Below are positions 18,098-25,682 of a DNA stretch of 42,445 bases, piece after piece. Made by a program: the position numbers and the translations under genes. Below the pieces are notes generated by a model. That model was not told the origin of the DNA. It was given only the letters and a program-made list of their open reading frames with translations, and made no database searches. The stretch is from Opitutales bacterium UBA2995. GTDB lineage: Bacteria; Verrucomicrobiota; Verrucomicrobiia; Opitutales; UBA2995. Positions within the stretch are counted from its first letter, which is position 1, and each line of letters begins with the position of its first letter. The DNA lies in contig DDZZ01000069.1 in NCBI GenBank assembly GCA_002346535.1, positions 1-42,445 on the forward strand. The letters run 5' to 3'.

Positions 18098-19516
18098 TCA
18101 AAGAACCAGCCCCAACCAAGGCACAACCAATAACATCAATCCAGTAAGAACAATTACCCAGAAGACGCTGATCACCAATCCCGGCCAAAGCATATCCGTC
18201 ATTCGATAGTATCCTTTTGAATAGGTGATGAGGGCTACGGCGTCCAAAGGAAGCAAGAAAGCACAGGATGCAGTAAAAATAACCGGTAAGACCAACAGTA
18301 TAGGTGGTTGCCCAATGGCGATTGCCAGAGCCATAATGGGCGGAATCATCACCGCATTTACCACGGGTCCAATCGGCAGGACAAAATGAATGAGGACCGT
18401 AAAAGTGCTAATGGCAACGAGGAGCCAAAGAATGCTTATTCCACCAGCACCATCAAAAATTGAAGATACAGCCCAGCATGCGAGTCCAGTATCGCGACTG
18501 GCCAAGCCTATCGAAGTGACTGCTCCCACCATCAGAAGAATATCCCAACCAATCCCCTTAGAAGCTTCTTTCCACTTTGAAACCCCAATTCCTGGAAGGA
18601 ATAAAACGATCGAACCGCTCAGCGCGATCATTGTTACATCGAGGGCGTCCTTAAACCAGTTGCTCAGTATCCATAAAACGATTACGATTCCGAAAATGGC
18701 CATGACTTTTTTCTGACCAATATTTAGAGGTTCTTTTGACGAATTTCCCTCTTCCGGATTCACGGAAATATTCGAAATTTCGGGCGGGAAGAATTTCAGG
18801 AGCACTACCCAGGAAATAGGAATAAGGATTACTCCCATGGGGATTCCTATGGCCATCCACTTAAGAAAAGGAACCTCTCCTCCACCCAAATCCGCGAGCA
18901 AAATCAGACCCAAAATATTGATAGAACTGCCTGCCGGAGTGACAACACCCCCGATAAACGCAGCGATGGTTATGCCGAGCATCAAGGCCTTACCAAAATT
19001 GGAGGATCCCGGTTGCAAATTTTCCTGCTGCAGTATTCCTAATCCCAAAGCCATCCAAACTGCGCAGGCCGGCACGTCCGACATGATCGAAGAAATTACT
19101 GCTGTTCCGATCATGAATGCCAACAGTATTTTGCGAGTATCAGTTCCGGATTTGGATAAGAGCCAATGTGCAAAACGACTATCCAACTCTGTCTGTCTTA
19201 CTACAGCCGCGAACAAAAACATAGCCAATACAAAGAAGAAAACCGGGCTAATAAAATTGTTTGTCGCTTGACGCATAGTTGCCGATCCGACCAAAGCTTG
19301 GCCAGCAATAGCGAGGATGGATGTGACGGGAATGGGCAATGCCTCGGTAACCCACAAGATTAGGCAAGCGACTGTCAAAGCTAGCAATCGGTGCCCTTCG
19401 ACGCTGAGAGAATCAGAAACCGGCAGGAAAAGGATCAGCAAAAACGCCGCCAGTGCAATAACTAAGCCTTTAAGAGGACTTGTAGATTTTTGTAGGAACG
19501 TAGCATCAGCCATCAC
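18098..19516 (-). CDS. SLC13/DASS-type sodium:anion symporter family permease
   Basis: The 472-residue protein is almost wholly hydrophobic, with about 11-12 membrane segments. Family landmarks are LALTVACLILWVTEALPIPV near residues 45-64, a first re-entrant region near 137-160 (AVISSIMSDVPACAVWMAL), IGGVVTPAGSSINILGL at 188-204, and a second re-entrant region with HFVLPIGPVVNAVMIPPIMA. The sodium-binding S-N-T motifs of characterised carriers are replaced by S-D-V (146-148) and P-I-G, so ion coupling and substrate may differ. Likely a carboxylate, sulfate or similar anion carrier in the inner membrane. It is on the same strand as the sulfatase gene 423 bp upstream. Confidence 0.85.
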   Translation of the reverse strand: MMADATFLQKSTSPLKGLVIALAAFLLILFLPVSDSLSVEGHRLLALTVACLILWVTEALPIPVTSILAIAGQALVGSATMRQATNNFISPVFFFVLAMFLFAAVVRQTELDSRFAHWLLSKSGTDTRKILLAFMIGTAVISSIMSDVPACAVWMALGLGILQQENLQPGSSNFGKALMLGITIAAFIGGVVTPAGSSINILGLILLADLGGGEVPFLKWMAIGIPMGVILIPISWVVLLKFFPPEISNISVNPEEGNSSKEPLNIGQKKVMAIFGIVIVLWILSNWFKDALDVTMIALSGSIVLFLPGIGVSKWKEASKGIGWDILLMVGAVTSIGLASRDTGLACWAVSSIFDGAGGISILWLLVAISTFTVLIHFVLPIGPVVNAVMIPPIMALAIAIGQPPILLVLPVIFTASCAFLLPLDAVALITYSKGYYRMTDMLWPGLVISVFWVIVLTGLMLLVVPWLGLVL

Positions 19517-19730
19517 AGTTCTATTCGGCTAGTAGAGTTTGAAGGACTACTTCAGGATTTAGAAAATGGAAAGACAATTAACGGACTCGGCCTCTCATGG
19601 AGTTGCTGCACTTTTCAAATCCGAAAACAACAACCACCTCTGAGATGGAAGATACTAGTGATTCGTAATGTCCCATTTATTCCATCCATTCTCAGCTTCA
19701 TCTGACCTTGAAAATTCAATAGCCTATTGT

Positions 19731-19758
19731 TCCCATTTACAATGGGAGGGATTTTTTT
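19731..19758 (+). terminator. Hairpin followed by a T run, terminator-like
   Basis: TCCCATT-TAC-AATGGGA forms a perfect 7-bp stem with a 3-base loop, followed within 5 bases by seven T residues. It points in the plus direction, where no intact gene lies upstream, and it runs into the glycosyltransferase scrap. It may be a leftover or a chance structure. Confidence 0.3.
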
Positions 19759-19891
19759 GGTGCAAGCGATCGAAAGTATCCTTCAATAAACATGCCAAGA
19801 CCTGGAAGTCATAATCGTCGGCGATGGCTCCACCGATGCAACCTCTGCCTTGGGCAGTAGCTGCATTCTGTCCTATGAACGGTACCGATAA
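19757..19891 (+). pseudogene. N-terminal scrap of a family 2 glycosyltransferase gene
   Basis: The frame reads LVQAIESILQ, a TAA, then TCQDLEVIIVGDGSTDATSA and a stop at 19889. This is the start of a GT-A fold: A-I-x-S-[IV]-L-x-Q-[ST]-x-x-[DN]-x-E-[IL]-I-[IV]-V-D-D-G-S-T-D-x-T. The TAA stands where Gln plus one residue would be expected, and the first Asp of the D-D-G-S motif is Gly. No other glycosyltransferase sequence is nearby. The 240 bases before it (19517-19756) show no gene. Confidence 0.7.
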
Positions 19892-19892
19892 A

Positions 19893-19915
19893 CTAACAAT
19901 ATATGGTATTGTTAG
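19893..19915. repeat. Perfect 9-bp inverted repeat
   Basis: CTAACAATA and TATTGTTAG are separated by five bases (tatgg). The palindrome sits 24 bp downstream of the sulfatase stop at 19940 and just after the glycosyltransferase scrap. On the minus strand it could end the sulfatase transcript, but no T run follows, so a protein-binding site or a chance palindrome is equally possible. Confidence 0.45.
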
Positions 19916-19939
19916 GCGTAGTTTTCGAAGCATTGCGTG

Positions 19940-21424
19940 TTATCTATTGCGGCTGCTTCCGGGATTTAAAGCCCAATTAGGTTCTGGGTCCTGCAGTATA
20001 AAGTAAGGTTCGCTTATGAGTCGTGCCTTAATATCGGCCCAGGGAGCGCCTGGATCATTGTTTGGATCGAATTGCGTATTCAAAGTTGGGATACCTGCAT
20101 CAATTTTATCCAGATAATCAGAAAGCATATTACTCATGCGAACTACGCGGTTCGTGTCTTTTTTGGAGAGATTTTCACTCTCGTCGAGGTCGGTTTCTAA
20201 ATTGTACAAATGATAATCCCCGGTTTCCCAAAACTTTATCAGTTTGTAGTCTCCATGATACAGGGCTGTCGAAGGTTGACCCCCTTTATGCAATTGGTAG
20301 TGGGGAAAGTGGATCACGATAGGATCTTCCCTGACAAAACCGGCACTATCGCCGCGCAATAGAAGATTTGCCAGGCTGTCACCTTCCAGTCCATCCGGGA
20401 CGGAGTTGATTCCCAACCAATCGCAAATTGTCGGAAATAAATCCCAGCCCACTGTGCGTGTTGACCTGCGCCCGTGATCGATTCCGGGTCCAGCTATAAG
20501 CAGTGGTACCCGAATTCCACCTTCCCAGGTGGTGGCTTTCCAGCCGTGCAGGGGACCGTTGGTGTTGCCTGGATTATTACGTGGGTAGGTACCGTTGTCG
20601 GCGATGTATATTACGTAAGTGTTATCTTCGATTCCGAGCTCTTTGATTTTGTCCAAGGTCATGCCGACTCCGCTGTCCAGGTCCTCGGTCATGGCCGCAT
20701 GACCTGGAAGAATATGGCGTTTCCCGGGTTGTCTGGCTTCGGTTTTTTTCAAAGTCGATTCCAGAGAGAAGACGGCCAGGTGTGTCGCATAGTGAGAAAT
20801 TTGAAGGTAAAACGGGCGCTCTTCTTTCACCTGTTTTTCCATCCATTCATTTCCCTTTTCGGTGATGGAGAAAATGCGTTTAGGGTCTGAATCCTTGGCC
20901 GTCCCTTCCCTGTTAGATGTTGGTCCGGAGTCCGTATCAAATCCATGCCTTGCGGGTCCACCGCCATTCAAATGCCATTTACCAAAGTGCGCCGTAACAT
21001 ACTCGGAGCGATGATTTTTGATCCACTCTGCCAAGGTGTGTTCTTCGTCCGCGATGTCATTTACATGCGGAGGAGGAATAACTCGGTTGTTATCAAAGTA
21101 AAGGCCACTGTGCCGACCCACGATGTCGCTCATTTGCAATTTTGCCGGGCTCTTTCCAGTAAGGATTGAATAGCGCGTCGGCGAACAGTTGGGATGAGGT
21201 GCGTAAGCGTCCGAAAAAATTACACCGCGTTCGGCCAATTTCTCCAAGTTCGGAGTTTGAATAAAGTCGCTTTTCGATTCAGGTACGTTCTTGTCCATCA
21301 ATACCGATGTAGAGCCCCATCCCTGATCGTCTGTTAAAATGAGAACAATGTTGGGGGAGTTAGGGGAAAGTCCAACGGTGGTATAGTAGACTAAGAGAAG
21401 AGTAGTAAGTACTGTAATTTTCAT
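19940..21424 (-). CDS. Secreted type-I sulfatase
   Basis: The 494-residue protein has a short signal peptide (MKITVLTTLLLVYYTTVG) and then the sulfatase core NIVLILTDDQGWG, giving the calcium ligands D32 and D33. The formylglycine motif is C80-S-P-T-R84 followed by YSILTGK, so it is the Cys type needing a maturation enzyme such as FGE. Other family marks are HFGKWHLNGG, VIYIADNGTYPRN, GWKATTWEGGIRVPLLIAGP and a C-terminal LYNLETDLDESENLSKKD. It should remove sulfate esters in the periplasm or outside; the specific substrate (sulfated polysaccharide or small ester) cannot be told. It shares a 148-bp divergent region with the dehydrogenase gene at 21573. Confidence 0.92.
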   Translation of the reverse strand: MKITVLTTLLLVYYTTVGLSPNSPNIVLILTDDQGWGSTSVLMDKNVPESKSDFIQTPNLEKLAERGVIFSDAYAPHPNCSPTRYSILTGKSPAKLQMSDIVGRHSGLYFDNNRVIPPPHVNDIADEEHTLAEWIKNHRSEYVTAHFGKWHLNGGGPARHGFDTDSGPTSNREGTAKDSDPKRIFSITEKGNEWMEKQVKEERPFYLQISHYATHLAVFSLESTLKKTEARQPGKRHILPGHAAMTEDLDSGVGMTLDKIKELGIEDNTYVIYIADNGTYPRNNPGNTNGPLHGWKATTWEGGIRVPLLIAGPGIDHGRRSTRTVGWDLFPTICDWLGINSVPDGLEGDSLANLLLRGDSAGFVREDPIVIHFPHYQLHKGGQPSTALYHGDYKLIKFWETGDYHLYNLETDLDESENLSKKDTNRVVRMSNMLSDYLDKIDAGIPTLNTQFDPNNDPGAPWADIKARLISEPYFILQDPEPNWALNPGSSRNR

Positions 21425-21572
21425 GAAACTGGTTACGTGTTATTGTCCTAATACATAGCTCCTGCAACAAAATCAGTTTCCTTTCCGAAAAATGGATGCT
21501 TCCAATGGGTAAACAAGCTTGTGGTCTTTCAATATTTTATCCATGGGTTAAACACGAGCAGCTATAAGTTCT

Positions 21573-22616
21573 ATGAAAGCCATCATCGTAACCAAACCCG
21601 GGGCGCTTGAAATTACAGATATTCCCATTCCAAAGCCGGATCCTTACCAGGCGCTTGTGAAGAATGATCGTGCCTGCATCTGCAACTTGACTGACTCGGA
21701 GCTCTTAGGCGGTCATTTCCCCGGCATGGAAGAAGCTTTCCCTTTTGCCTTGGGCCACGAGAGCACTGGCATCGTGCAAGAGGTGGGTGCCAAGGTAAAA
21801 AATTTCAAACCCGGCGATCGCACGGTCGGTGGATTGGTTTTTGATCTGGGGGTCGATGGTTTGGAAACAGGGTGGGGTGGTTTTTGCGAATACACCTTGG
21901 CCAACGACCACGATGCAATGTTGGCTGATGGTGCTGCTAATGAAGAGCACGGTTGGGTGGAAGTATACGAAATTCAAACCCAGGTTGATCTGGACATCTC
22001 GGCCGATCAAGCGGTACTGCTTTGCACATGGCGTGAAGTTGTGGGTGCCTTTCGCGATTTTAACCTTCAACCGGGTGACAATGTCTTGATTTTTGGGGGC
22101 GGTCCCGTAGGACTCAGTTTTGTCAAGTTCGGTAAATTATTCGGACTGGGTTGGATTGGGCTCGTCGATCGGCATAAGGAAAAGCAGGACAAGGCGCTCG
22201 AATTTGGAGTAGACGCAGTATTTACACCAGGTGATCCTGCTATTGATGACATGGAAAAGTTTCGCGGCAAAAAACTGGATGTGGTCATCGACGCGGTTGG
22301 AAAACCTGAAATCGTAAATGAGGCTATGCCACTTGTTCGACGTGGCGGCTCCTTTTGTATATATGGCTTTTTAAGCGGGATGCCCCTGCACCTCGATCAA
22401 GGCAATGCGGATTTCAATTTCAACTTGTATTTACACCAATGGCCAACCCGACAGTATGAGAAAGAAGCCCAGAGACCAATCTGCGATTGGTTGCGTAGTG
22501 GTCAACTTTCGAGCGAGGAGTTTATTACCCATCGGTTTTCCATCGACGAAATTGATAAAGCATTCACAGCTGTTCGGGGACGGAAAGTAATCAAGGCCGT
22601 CTTGGAATATTCTTAA
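21573..22616 (+). CDS. Zinc-type alcohol/polyol dehydrogenase (MDR family)
   Basis: The 347-residue protein is a medium-chain dehydrogenase. It begins MKAIIVTKPGALEITDIP and has a catalytic-zinc region (CICNLTDSELLGG) with GHESTGIV, giving the His-Glu pair. The nucleotide-binding motif is FGGGPVGLSFVKFGK. The four-Cys structural zinc loop of classical alcohol dehydrogenases is absent. The usual W-G-G-[FY]-x-E-Y is present (GWGGFCEYTL). Family members oxidise sugars, polyols or threonine-like substrates with NAD(P). Its neighbours, a D-lyxose isomerase and other sugar enzymes, suggest a sugar or sugar alcohol. Its stop overlaps the convergent isomerase stop by 4 bp. Confidence 0.88.
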   Translation: MKAIIVTKPGALEITDIPIPKPDPYQALVKNDRACICNLTDSELLGGHFPGMEEAFPFALGHESTGIVQEVGAKVKNFKPGDRTVGGLVFDLGVDGLETGWGGFCEYTLANDHDAMLADGAANEEHGWVEVYEIQTQVDLDISADQAVLLCTWREVVGAFRDFNLQPGDNVLIFGGGPVGLSFVKFGKLFGLGWIGLVDRHKEKQDKALEFGVDAVFTPGDPAIDDMEKFRGKKLDVVIDAVGKPEIVNEAMPLVRRGGSFCIYGFLSGMPLHLDQGNADFNFNLYLHQWPTRQYEKEAQRPICDWLRSGQLSSEEFITHRFSIDEIDKAFTAVRGRKVIKAVLEYS

Positions 22617-23305
22617 CTAAATTTTGGTTCAGGGTATTCTGTGCAAAGAAGTCGGTAAGGAGCTTCGTCTTCCTCAATGGGAGGAAAGCGGCCAAGCGGT
22701 TCAAGAAAGCGATTATCGATCTCATCGTTGTTGGTGCGAGATACTTCACCGACTAGGACAGGTCCGTGGTCTTTTTCACCATAAAATTTGTGATACAGAT
22801 TCGGCGGAATGGAGATGCTTTCACCTGGAGAAAGTCGCAAACTGTCGGCTGCTTTTACCTTTTTTAATTTTCCGTCACAAGACACCTCCACCAATCTGTC
22901 TGAAAACGAGCTCTCATTTTCGCTGGCCCAGCTCAATTTAATAGTCAGGTTTCCACCTCCCCGGTTAATAATGTCTTCGCTCTTAGTCCAATGAAAGTGC
23001 CAGGGAGTAATTTGTTCCTCGCCGACCATCATTATTTTTTCGGCATAGCATTTTGAATCTTCGATTGCCTGTCGTGGATCACCATTACGAATCGTGAATA
23101 GTACCAATCCAACCTCTTGGAAACGTCCGGTTGTCAAATCTGTGACATCCCACCCGAGTTTGCAACGACGAATCTCCTCTACCTCTTCCCCTTTGTCCTC
23201 CCAATCCTCCGTCGACCAGAATGCGAAAGGCGGCAAGAGAAAATTAAATTTTGCAAAGAAGGCTTCCGCTCTGCGAATAGCTAGATTTATTTCGCTACGT
23301 TTCAT
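22613..23305 (-). CDS. D-lyxose ketol-isomerase
   Basis: The 230-residue cupin matches D-lyxose/D-mannose ketol-isomerase (EC 5.3.1.15), which interconverts D-lyxose and D-xylulose and often D-mannose and D-fructose. Landmarks are KRSEINLAI at the start, LGWDVTDL near 50-56, LVLFTIRNG at 67-75 and TPWHFHWTKSEDIINRGGGN at 100-119. The four metal ligands seen in the E. coli homologue are present as H103, H105, E110 and H172 (NLYHKF). VGEVSRTNNDEIDNRFLEP and RFPPIEEDE complete the fold. Length is normal. It lies upstream of nothing on its own strand and converges on the dehydrogenase gene, overlapping it by 4 bp. Confidence 0.92.
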   Translation of the reverse strand: MKRSEINLAIRRAEAFFAKFNFLLPPFAFWSTEDWEDKGEEVEEIRRCKLGWDVTDLTTGRFQEVGLVLFTIRNGDPRQAIEDSKCYAEKIMMVGEEQITPWHFHWTKSEDIINRGGGNLTIKLSWASENESSFSDRLVEVSCDGKLKKVKAADSLRLSPGESISIPPNLYHKFYGEKDHGPVLVGEVSRTNNDEIDNRFLEPLGRFPPIEEDEAPYRLLCTEYPEPKFS

Positions 23306-23910
23306 CAGTTGAGGAGATTAATTCAAACATAGCACTGACTGTCTCTCAATCTGAATTCTTGGATTCCAATCCTTTCGCTTCTTCATTTTTCAATTCGATG
23401 TTTTTGTAACCAACCGCCTGCCCAATCGGGCGACGAGGATGATGGCGATAACCATTACGTTATCGAAACCGTTCATTTTAGAGTTTGGGCAGGATTATTG
23501 GCCTAGTTTACAAAAATTCAGTGAAGATCATGATCGTATGAAATGCAATATAATCACTTTTTCCTTTTAATAAGCGGGTAGTCTTACTTTTGATTCGGAA
23601 TCGTTTTATATGAGACCTCTTTCTTGCCCCAACCGCACTAGAACCAAAAGGATAGAAAGGATGTCAGCTGACTTTTTTACTGGGTCTCTAATTGAAGCGC
23701 TTATGGGGCAGATTTATTATACCGATTAAAGCAAGGAAGTTGAATCAGGTTTCATTCCCTGGGCCTCTGCCGCAGGGTACAGCTGCTCACAATCGAAATG
23801 TGGTCTTGGCCGTAGGGTAGGACAGGAAGCTCGCTGATACCCCGTGGTCTTATACTAGCCTGTGCTTGTGTCGAAGGGTCGCTAAGTAGGGCTTTCTGAG
23901 CATTGAGATT
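23306..23910. other. 605-bp stretch without a recognisable gene
   Basis: A 39-codon plus-strand frame at 23610-23729 (MRPLSCPNRT ... GQIYYTD) and a short minus-strand frame near 23360-23460 (GYRHHPRRPIGQAVGYKNIE, stop) can be read, but neither is recognised and neither has a ribosome-binding site. The stretch may be decayed DNA like the other gaps in the window. It may also hold the promoter of the D-lyxose isomerase gene near 23306. Confidence 0.4.
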
Positions 23911-24684
23911 TCATTCGAATTGCTGGCCAAGGTCCCGAACGTATCTGATTTCCAGACCTTTTTCGTCAGCCAGTTCAATGGCCCGAGTCAGTCGGCCAGG
24001 AGCGGATCGTCCCTTGCAAATGTGATGGGGATCACCTTTGAAACCTTTGACCATACCTTCCAATAATTGTTCACCCGAAAGAGTCTGGCCGGTAATTGCC
24101 TCCTGCAAATCGATCACATCATTGGCTACCTTTAAAGCCAGTTCCTGGTGGTTCTCCCAAAGGCTTGATGTCGTGGTGCCTTCATCAAGAAACAATCCTG
24201 CAATGTTTATGGTAAAAACGTAGACATTTTTTTGAACCAGTTCGAGCAGCATGTCGTCCGCCGACGCCATTACCTTGCAGGGCACATCTATTCCTTCCAG
24301 GGATTCGGCAATCACCTTGGCATGAGGTCCGTACATCGGAGTAGGTAGAATGGAATTAGTGTCGATACCTTTTTTCTTCTCGAACCATACAGATAGGATC
24401 GTTGGATTCTCAATTCTGTAAACCTCCCATTTGTCTGGCAGCAGCTCGTTTTGAATTAAAACCAACCGGTCGCGCCATGGATCCGGAATGGACTCCATCA
24501 CCAACGGATAGTCTTTTTCGGCGACCGCAACGACTACCATGAGAGGTTCGGGCACTTCATTCACCGCCACAGCTATATCCATATTACGCGTAACCGGAAA
24601 AATAGGATACTCATTCCTCAAAAATGCGCGAGCCAGAACTGCGGCAATTTCTCCAATACCTATAATTGTAATGGGTTGATTCAT
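23911..24684 (-). CDS. Ketopantoate-reductase-like NAD(P)-binding protein
   Basis: The 257-residue protein opens with a Rossmann motif (ITIIGIGEIAAVLARAFL, G9-x-G11-x-x-A14), followed by VPEPLMVVVAVAEKDYPLVM in the place where ApbA/PanE proteins have the second strand pair. The C-terminal helical half (LELVQKNVYVFTINIAGLFL, LTRAIELADEKGLEIRYV) resembles the ketopantoate reductase C-terminal domain. It is shorter than PanE (about 300), so a true ketopantoate reductase is unlikely. It follows the triosephosphate-isomerase-like gene by 73 bp on the same strand and probably shares its transcript. The function is unknown. Confidence 0.6.
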   Translation of the reverse strand: MNQPITIIGIGEIAAVLARAFLRNEYPIFPVTRNMDIAVAVNEVPEPLMVVVAVAEKDYPLVMESIPDPWRDRLVLIQNELLPDKWEVYRIENPTILSVWFEKKKGIDTNSILPTPMYGPHAKVIAESLEGIDVPCKVMASADDMLLELVQKNVYVFTINIAGLFLDEGTTTSSLWENHQELALKVANDVIDLQEAITGQTLSGEQLLEGMVKGFKGDPHHICKGRSAPGRLTRAIELADEKGLEIRYVRDLGQQFE

Positions 24685-24757
24685 GGGTTCTTACAAATCC
24701 TGATCTTAATCGTAATCTTATGCGGTTGTCCTTTTTTTAATAGGTTTGATATTACAC

Positions 24758-25537
24758 TCAAATAAGGTCAAAGGCCTTACCCACAATTTTGGTGATGCTG
24801 GCAAACTCCTTAGGATCACGGCTTTTGCGTCCCGCTCCGAGACCATCAATGTCGGGCGTTGATAGCAGCCATTCCGCATTTTCGGGAAATACGGCCCCGC
24901 CATAAATCATTGGCATGGGTTGTATGGGTTCTTCACCGAATCGGTCGATTAGCCAGTTGCGCATGAATGTAGCGCGTTCAGCAATGTATTCCGGCTGTGC
25001 CGGTTCATTGGCCCCAATTGCCCATTCCGGTTCGTAAACCATCATGGCGGTGGTGATTTGTTCCGCCGTCACGCCAGCCAACATGGTTTCCATACGGTCC
25101 ACCAAATCATCCGCTGGCGTTTCTTTGTCAGTTTCTGATTCTCCAACCAAAATGATTGGGCGCATACCGCTCTTAAAGACGGAGTGAAGTTCGCGGTTCA
25201 GTTCATCGTCCGACTTATTCATGCGGACTTTCATCTCCCAGTGACCCACCATGCACCAAACACAGCCGGCGTCCGCCAACAGCTCGGCGGAGATTTCACC
25301 ACTGTGTTCGGGATCTGGGAAAGCGGAGGAATTTTGCGCTCCGGGATCCACCATTGGCAAGTCCTTCAAAGCTTCGGCCAATGTCGATATGGCCGTGGCG
25401 GGTGCGCAAAGGATGACCTGTATTTTTCCAATGAGGTCTCCCATTTCCTGTTCAAATTGTTGGGCAAATGCACGGCACTTTTCCAAGGTCATCGCCATTT
25501 TCCAGTTGGCGGCTGCGAGTGGAGTTCGAATAGACAT
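24758..25537 (-). CDS. Triosephosphate isomerase paralogue with altered phosphate site
   Basis: The 259-residue TIM barrel keeps the catalytic set of triosephosphate isomerase: N11 and K13 (AAANWKM), H99 (VGHWEMKVR) and E169 (VYEPEWAIG). Other positions differ from the glycolytic enzyme. The Ser after catalytic His is Trp100, loop 6 reads EWAIGANEPAQP rather than V-W-A-I-G-T-G-K, the phosphate-gripping Y-G-G-S is YGGA (212-215), and the L-V-G-G-A-S-L stretch is GLGAGRKSRDP (232-242). Isomerisation chemistry is likely kept, but on a different or non-phosphorylated sugar, as for tetrulose-phosphate isomerases such as EryH in erythritol breakdown. It is divergent from the cytochrome gene at 25683, with 145 bp between. 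Confidence 0.85.
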   Translation of the reverse strand: MSIRTPLAAANWKMAMTLEKCRAFAQQFEQEMGDLIGKIQVILCAPATAISTLAEALKDLPMVDPGAQNSSAFPDPEHSGEISAELLADAGCVWCMVGHWEMKVRMNKSDDELNRELHSVFKSGMRPIILVGESETDKETPADDLVDRMETMLAGVTAEQITTAMMVYEPEWAIGANEPAQPEYIAERATFMRNWLIDRFGEEPIQPMPMIYGGAVFPENAEWLLSTPDIDGLGAGRKSRDPKEFASITKIVGKAFDLI

Positions 25538-25682
25538 CTCAATTCACTGTGTGGCTAAGGTGGCAAATAAAGTCAAGATTCTGCCTTTCAAGACAGCAAT
25601 GAAGGGGGTATTAGTAGCTCTGCAATTTTTCATCGTAAATACTAAGAAAACTCTCCATAAACTTGCAATCCTTGATCAGTTC

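Noticed and set aside
23431..23445. GCCC-AATC-GGGC hairpin in the empty stretch
   Set aside because: The stem is only 4 bp and no T run follows, so it is not a credible terminator or RNA.
25251..25682. The long N-terminal extension (144 codons) of the DUF1587-DUF1585 protein, running antisense to the TIM-like gene
   Set aside because: The extension has no domain-like features, and a signal peptide followed by the haem domain starts exactly at the ATG at 25683. The antisense overlap is a by-product of the open frame.
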